A stretch of DNA of 64,000 bases from Anaerolineales bacterium. Lineage in GTDB: Bacteria > Chloroflexota > Anaerolineae > Anaerolineales > Villigracilaceae. Shown here one piece after another: positions 59,002-64,000 of this stretch. The position numbers and the translations under genes were made by a program. The number at the start of each line of letters is the position of its first letter. The stretch's first letter is position 1. The stretch is taken from positions 1 through 64,000 of the forward strand of contig CAKKRM010000077.1 in the NCBI GenBank assembly GCA_919902735.1, in the 5' to 3' direction. The notes under the pieces were generated by a model. It had not been told where the DNA came from. It did not search any database and saw nothing but the letters and a program-made list of their open reading frames with translations.

Positions 59002-60159
59002 CTATTTTTGTTGAGCTTCCCCAAAAACAATCACAACAATATGCTGGTTCAGAAATTTGGGCGCGATTCCCTGGGTTGAAGTAACCTGCCCCAGGGTATA
59101 CCCGCCAGCCACGGGGACATTCTTCCCCAAAATTTCCTGTACCGCAGTGATCTCAGCGCCGGGTTGCGCTTTTAACAGCATTTGCCAGGCAACATCCACA
59201 AGCACGAGCGCCAGGGCGGGTTTGGCATTGCCAAGCTGCAGCAAGGCTTGTTGCGTGGCCTGCCTTGCCGCACGTTCACAGGCGGCGCGGCTGCCCACCA
59301 GCAAAAAGGCGTCGATGCCATCGCGGATGGTTGCATTCATGCGGAAACTGCCATCCGCCTCCACACGAATGGGCGCGCGCACCACCAGACTTTCACCCTG
59401 CTCCACACCCAGCGGATATAACCGCGCAAGATGGCTTAAAGGAGGGAAGGCCCAGTCCCGCGCGGGATAGCCGAAAAGGCTTGAATAGGTTTCCGAAGCG
59501 GGGCGGCCATCCAAAGTGCGAAGCCAAAATCCGCGGGAACGCGTTACCCGAAACTGGTTGCCAACCGGGTCCCAGCCATGGTCGTAACCAACCCCCATTT
59601 TCAGGTTTCCGCGCAGAAAAGCCGCAACCAGGCCGCCGGTGCCCGTTTGAGTGCCCGTCATTTGATAGGTATTACCGGTGTGCAAATCGCCGCTGGAAAG
59701 CGCCCCTGTGGCGTTTATTTCGGATGTGATCCCGCCGCAAAACTGCTCGGCGTCACCATTGAAACCGTCTGCAAAAAATAGCATGGACTGTCGTTCGACC
59801 CGCGCCGATACATGCTGCTCGACCTTTGCAGCTGTTTCCCGCCCAGACTGGGCATAGCCCGGAAACCAGAGCGTATCCGCTTCAAAGTCACCGCTTAGCA
59901 GGGCCACCGCCACAGCATGGGGATGATGGCCCTCCCCGGTTAACCCGGCAGGCGAACTAAAGCCGATCATGGGCACATCACCCAAAAGGCTGGTAACGCC
60001 GTTCAACACCTCGCGCGGCTGGTATTGATGAGAGGCGATCACCAGGACAAGCCCAGGTGCGTTTGCTCCCAGTCGATTCAAGGCCTTATTCGCCGCCTTT
60101 AAACCAGCTTCGCGGCCATCCAGCGCCTGCGCAAATCCTACGGATGCATTCATTGTCAT
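59002..60159 (-). CDS. FIST domain sensory protein
   Basis: FIST proteins are signal-input proteins thought to bind small ligands such as amino acids. The 385-residue protein has FIST-N (residues 1-210, NRLGANAPGLVLVIASHQYQ, GFSSPAGLTGEG, MLFFADGFNGDAEQF, FLRGNLKMGVGYDHGW) and FIST-C (about 225-380, ending PVAGGYTLGQVTSTQG). It has no output domain and no signal peptide. It begins nine bases after the upstream histidine kinase gene on the same strand, so the two are very likely a signalling pair in which FIST provides the input. Confidence 0.88.
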   Translation of the reverse strand: MTMNASVGFAQALDGREAGLKAANKALNRLGANAPGLVLVIASHQYQPREVLNGVTSLLGDVPMIGFSSPAGLTGEGHHPHAVAVALLSGDFEADTLWFPGYAQSGRETAAKVEQHVSARVERQSMLFFADGFNGDAEQFCGGITSEINATGALSSGDLHTGNTYQMTGTQTGTGGLVAAFLRGNLKMGVGYDHGWDPVGNQFRVTRSRGFWLRTLDGRPASETYSSLFGYPARDWAFPPLSHLARLYPLGVEQGESLVVRAPIRVEADGSFRMNATIRDGIDAFLLVGSRAACERAARQATQQALLQLGNAKPALALVLVDVAWQMLLKAQPGAEITAVQEILGKNVPVAGGYTLGQVTSTQGIAPKFLNQHIVVIVFGEAQQK

Positions 60160-60168
60160 GCTACCTCA

Positions 60169-63100
60169 TCACCCTTCAGCAACCGGGATCGTGAAATGGA
60201 ATGCTGTGCCCTTACGAAATTCACTCTCGAACCAGATGCGTCCACCCTGCATTTCAACCAGGCTCTTGGTGATGTTCAAACCCAGCCCTGTGCCGGGCGC
60301 CTCACGCGCTTTGGGGTCATCAGAGCGGAAGAACTTCTGGAACATTTTTTGCTGGTCTTCCGGCGTCATCCCAATACCGTTATCCTTCACCCACAGGTGA
60401 ATCACGCGCGGCGCGCCATCCTCATCCCAATGGTTTTCAGACTCCTCCACCCCAACCTGAAGCAATCCGTTTTCCGGAGTGTATTTATAGGCATTGCTGA
60501 GCAGATTGGTAAGCACCTGCCCAACGCGAATACGGTCTGCCCACATGAGCGGAAGGTTCTCCGGGATAACGGTCTCTAGGGTTTGTTTTTTATCTTCGAT
60601 CTGACGCTTCATGGTTCGGGAAACTTCATCCACAAGATCGGCGGCGCTTGCAGCTTTATATTCCAGGCGCAAACGTCCCGCTTCGATCTTGGAGTTATCG
60701 TTCAAATCCGAAACCAGCGTAGACATGCGTTCGACGTTTGACTTAATCGTGTGCAGGAAGTTCGTCTGCATTTCGTTGATCTGCCCCACCGCCCCGCCAG
60801 CCAGCAATTCGGTATAGCCTTTGATGGAGGTCATCGGGTTCTTTAATTCATGCGCCACAAAAGAGACAAAGTCGCTTTTGGCGAGGTTGGCGCGCTGCAC
60901 TTCGCCATACAACTGCGCGTTGGAAATGGCAATGGCAGCGTGGTCGGTCAGGCGGGTAAGGAAATCAATATCCACCTGCGAGTCAATGATGCTTTCCAGG
61001 TATAGCAGGCCGATCACGGTCGTTTCACGGCGGATGGGAATGACCATTTGAGTATGCGAGGCAACTAACAGCTTGTCTTTCGAAGCGGCAACCGTCAATT
61101 GCTGGGGCACACCCGTATCCACAGCCCTGGACATGGCAGGCAATTCCACTTTCATGGTTTGATCGGGCAGACTGGCGATGTAATCATCGAACCCGACATA
61201 CGACATGACGCGAAGTTTTCCCTCCTCCAACATGCCGATCAATCCCGCTTCCGCGCCGGATTGTCTCAGCGCCCAATCCAGGGTGATGCGCATGGCGCGG
61301 TCCATTTCGAGGCTGGCATTCAACTCGCGGTCGATCCTCTGCATCACCGAGAGTTCCTCCACGCGGGCGGCAAGCTCCTGATCTGTCAGGGTATAGAGGC
61401 GGGCATTTTCAATCGCAACCGCGGCCTGGCCTGCAAAGGCGGTCAGCAGGGTCTGGTCATCCAGCACAAATGGAAGGCCATCGCGGCGGTTAATCACTTC
61501 GACCACGCCGGTGACATGGTCTTTTACCTGCAACGGAACGGCCATCAACGAACGGCTGACAAAGCCGGTCTGCTGGTCTACACCTTTGAAACGTGAAGCT
61601 GAATGCTGATCTTCATTTTCGATCACAGGGCCGCGGGTTTGCACGGCGCGCCCAACGATACCGGTGCCCGGCGGCAAACGCTTGCCAACCAGGTTCGTTG
61701 CCACAGGGCCGACAGTCACCCTGAAAACAAGTTCGCCGGTCTGGTCATCCACCAAAAACAAACTGCCTGCCTCACAGTTCAAGATCCCAACCGCGTTTTC
61801 AAGGATATTTTGCAGCAGGGGGTCGAGGTCGAGCGTGGAGGTTAGTTGACGTGTGATCTCGTTCAGCGTGGAAAGCTGATGGGCGCGTTGTTGCGTCTCT
61901 TCAAGCAGGCGGGCTTTGACAATGGCGCCAGCGGTTTGGTCTGCAATGGCTTGCAACAACTCCAGCTGGCCGCGGGTATACACGATGACGCCATCGCGGC
62001 TGGCAATGCTCAATGCGCCGATGGACACGGCGCCCGCATTAAGCGGTACGCCCATCCAGGCAAAAGCGTTTTCAAGAACGGGAGTATATCCGCGCGCCTG
62101 GCATTCACGCAGGTAATCCTGTGTGATGATCGGGCGACTCTTGCGGATCACTTCCGGTCCCAGGCCTGTGGTCTTCGAAAATGGCAGGTTTTCCCGCTCT
62201 TGAATTCTCTCGTTATTTTCAAGGCAAAAGCCATAATAAAAATAATCGCTATCCTTGTTATACAGGGTGATATGAAAATGCGAGGTGGGGATGATCTGCG
62301 CGGTTTGGGCGTAGATCAGTTCGAGCACATCGTCAAAGGTAAGGGTCACGTTCACACCCTGAGAGACGCGGGTAAGCGCGTTCATTTCCAAAATTCGGCG
62401 CTCAAGATGGGCAACCGTTTGCACCCGTTCGATGGCAATGGAGGCCTGGTCGCAGATATTTTCAAGGAATCTCAGGTCACGCGGGGTATAGGCATGGCCG
62501 GATAAGCGCGACCCCAATGCCAGCCAGCCATTGGGACGTTCCTTGCCGGGCAATACAATGAAGAGCCGCGCTCCAAGCAATGCCAGGCGAGACTGTTCCG
62601 ATTGCAGGGATGCGGGCAATACGGCGGTGTTGTCCAGATACAATGGCAGGCGTTCCGTTTCAAAGTAACGCGCCAGCGGACTCGCGGCTGTAAAGCGGAT
62701 GTCGCTGGTGGAACGTCTGTTGGCGCCGGGCAGGGCGGAGAAAAAGTCGTTGAGTGAATCGTATGTATAGACGTGAATCCTGCTCGGGGTCAGGGTGGAG
62801 GCGATCTGCTCGCTCAGGATCATGCCGATTGTGTTGAGGTCCAATGCCGTGGTGAGCCTGTGAGAGAAATCCTCCAGTTGTTCTGCAAAAGCGCGCTCAC
62901 CACGGAAGAAAATCGTATCTACTGTGTTTTGCAAACGTGTGCGAAGCGGCTCCAGCAGGATCGCGATCAAAAAGATATAGCCGCCCACCAAAAAGGCATT
63001 GTTTGCGGGTAAATTGGGGTTGAAGAACAAGCCAGCGCCTGTCACAAGCAGGGCATACCCGATCATCACCATCAAGCTAAGGGTCACATACATGAATCCG

Positions 63101-64000
63101 CGGCGGACAAAATCATCCGTTCGCAGGAAGCGAAAACGCAAAATGGTATAGCCGATGACGAGCGGAAAGATTGCCAGCGGCAGAAAGAGGTATGGCGAGA
63201 AATTGGACGGTCGGATAAAGCCATATCCCAGCCAGGCGCTTAAGGGAACGAAGGCTAATACTGCGCCAAAAAGAATGGCGCGGGATTGGGTTTTGACCAC
63301 TGGCGATTGATCGTAAAATGCGTGATACAGATTCGTAAGAAGATAAAAGACCGCACTGGCTGAAACAAAGCCGTAGATATATTGCCAGCTTCGAATGTAA
63401 TCCGTTGGCTGGTCGAAATTAAACAGGTCTGGCAGGGCATTGACGGCAAGGAGCAGGCCAAACAGAACCCCGCCCCAGCGCAGGAAGGGACGGTTGATAA
63501 CAAAGCGCGGTTCGGCTGGAAATACAAGCGCGAGGTTGATCAATGCGCCACCTGCAAGCCCACAGGCCAGCGTCCACACGATTGTAAATTCGTGGGTGGT
63601 GATCAGATTGAAGTATGCGCCTGTAACAATGGCTAGGGAGGATGTAAAGAGGGAGAATGCACGGCCAGCCGATTCGTTGCGGCGAAAACCAAAAATCCAC
63701 AAACTGACTGCAAGGAAGATCGCGCCCAATGCCGAGGGAACGATGAAATAAAGCGTACGGCTGGATTCCGGGAAGGAATATAAAGTGATATCAAAAGTGC
63801 GTTCTTCCCCGCTCGTTAACAGGACGGTGGCTGTAATATTTTCCCCGGGCACACGCTCCTGTAAAATCTCCCTAACTTCACGTGAATTGCCGACCGTCGT
63901 CCCGTTAATGAAAATCAACCGATCCCCCAGGTTTACTTCCTTGTACAATGCCCAGGCAGGTTCAAACTCCTGCGGGCCGGTGCCATTGAAGACCAGCGTG
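60169..64000 (-). CDS. Membrane histidine kinase with PDZ-like and GAF domains (partial)
   Basis: The reading frame stays open to the right edge of the window, so the true start lies outside. The visible 1276 residues begin with a PDZ-like region (GDRLIFINGTTVGNSREV), then about ten membrane segments (residues 75-345 of the part from 63948). Three or four GAF domains follow (for example YVTRGQLELLQAIADQTAGA-type and RSLMAVPLQVKDHVTGVVEV), then a HisKA box with the phosphorylated His in FVAHELKNPMTSIKGY, and a HATPase_c domain with NAYKYTPENG, VKDNGIGMTPEDQQ and GTGLGLNI. No receiver domain is fused and no response regulator is nearby. It is followed by the FIST gene. Confidence 0.93.
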   Translation of the reverse strand, partial: TLVFNGTGPQEFEPAWALYKEVNLGDRLIFINGTTVGNSREVREILQERVPGENITATVLLTSGEERTFDITLYSFPESSRTLYFIVPSALGAIFLAVSLWIFGFRRNESAGRAFSLFTSSLAIVTGAYFNLITTHEFTIVWTLACGLAGGALINLALVFPAEPRFVINRPFLRWGGVLFGLLLAVNALPDLFNFDQPTDYIRSWQYIYGFVSASAVFYLLTNLYHAFYDQSPVVKTQSRAILFGAVLAFVPLSAWLGYGFIRPSNFSPYLFLPLAIFPLVIGYTILRFRFLRTDDFVRRGFMYVTLSLMVMIGYALLVTGAGLFFNPNLPANNAFLVGGYIFLIAILLEPLRTRLQNTVDTIFFRGERAFAEQLEDFSHRLTTALDLNTIGMILSEQIASTLTPSRIHVYTYDSLNDFFSALPGANRRSTSDIRFTAASPLARYFETERLPLYLDNTAVLPASLQSEQSRLALLGARLFIVLPGKERPNGWLALGSRLSGHAYTPRDLRFLENICDQASIAIERVQTVAHLERRILEMNALTRVSQGVNVTLTFDDVLELIYAQTAQIIPTSHFHITLYNKDSDYFYYGFCLENNERIQERENLPFSKTTGLGPEVIRKSRPIITQDYLRECQARGYTPVLENAFAWMGVPLNAGAVSIGALSIASRDGVIVYTRGQLELLQAIADQTAGAIVKARLLEETQQRAHQLSTLNEITRQLTSTLDLDPLLQNILENAVGILNCEAGSLFLVDDQTGELVFRVTVGPVATNLVGKRLPPGTGIVGRAVQTRGPVIENEDQHSASRFKGVDQQTGFVSRSLMAVPLQVKDHVTGVVEVINRRDGLPFVLDDQTLLTAFAGQAAVAIENARLYTLTDQELAARVEELSVMQRIDRELNASLEMDRAMRITLDWALRQSGAEAGLIGMLEEGKLRVMSYVGFDDYIASLPDQTMKVELPAMSRAVDTGVPQQLTVAASKDKLLVASHTQMVIPIRRETTVIGLLYLESIIDSQVDIDFLTRLTDHAAIAISNAQLYGEVQRANLAKSDFVSFVAHELKNPMTSIKGYTELLAGGAVGQINEMQTNFLHTIKSNVERMSTLVSDLNDNSKIEAGRLRLEYKAASAADLVDEVSRTMKRQIEDKKQTLETVIPENLPLMWADRIRVGQVLTNLLSNAYKYTPENGLLQVGVEESENHWDEDGAPRVIHLWVKDNGIGMTPEDQQKMFQKFFRSDDPKAREAPGTGLGLNITKSLVEMQGGRIWFESEFRKGTAFHFTIPVAEG

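Overview
The window reads as a chromosomal segment of a Chloroflexota bacterium, most likely an Anaerolineae relative. That placement is an inference from the gene mix (many GAF-rich sensor proteins, a kinase with an extracellular propeller, NACHT-FGE proteins, TgpA-like transglutaminase) and from the very dense small intergenic repeats; no rRNA or other marker inside the window settles it. I see about 50 protein genes, no tRNA, no rRNA, no CRISPR array and no transposase.

Layout. 1-498: two strong sigma70-type promoters pointing left out of the window, possibly an rRNA leader. 499-7.6 kb (minus strand): recR, ybaB, an inserted NucS-like nuclease pair, dnaX, a lamin-tail protein, prmA, DUF190, crcB and a NUDIX gene. 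7.8-12.7 kb: the heat-shock operon hrcA-grpE-dnaK-dnaJ behind a consensus promoter and a CIRCE operator. 13-20.5 kb: a Ser/Thr kinase with a TolB-like propeller, a PAP2 phosphatase, a TgpA-like transglutaminase and a GAF/PAS nucleotide cyclase. 20.8-24.3 kb: the most interesting locus, a NACHT ATPase ending in an FGE/C-type-lectin domain with a diversity-generating retroelement (DGR)-type variable C terminus, a perfect GC hairpin, and an avd gene. No reverse transcriptase or template repeat is present in the window. 24.7-34.9 kb: M20 and M24 peptidases, a PfkB kinase, tag, two-gene VapBC-like module, lon and folC. 35-40.9 kb: a DUF433/DUF5615 toxin-antitoxin cassette apparently inserted into the start of a DUF503 gene, an atypical SDR, murJ, a TPR-like protein and a CopD-like membrane protein. 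41-45.3 kb: rimO, a RodZ-like protein with two HTH domains, rplI and an FtsB/DivIC-like protein. 45.6-64 kb: signalling genes, namely a diguanylate cyclase, lysA, a large HD-GYP phosphodiesterase, a lipoprotein, a second NACHT-FGE protein with a small partner, and a FIST protein downstream of a multi-GAF histidine kinase that runs off the right edge.

Three themes stand out. First, two NACHT-FGE proteins and a small companion share one glycine-rich N-terminal motif. One of the NACHT proteins sits next to avd, so this looks like a diversified NLR-like recognition system whose mutagenic machinery acts from elsewhere or has been lost. Second, several repeat families (seven-base tracts, GAAGCAATCTCC-type palindromes, CHPERSEG-type elements) fill nearly every gene junction and have entered at least four coding sequences in frame: prmA, folC, the first NACHT-FGE gene and the RodZ-like gene. 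Third, several genes have a -10 box 6-7 bases before the start codon and no usable ribosome binding site, which suggests leaderless transcripts.
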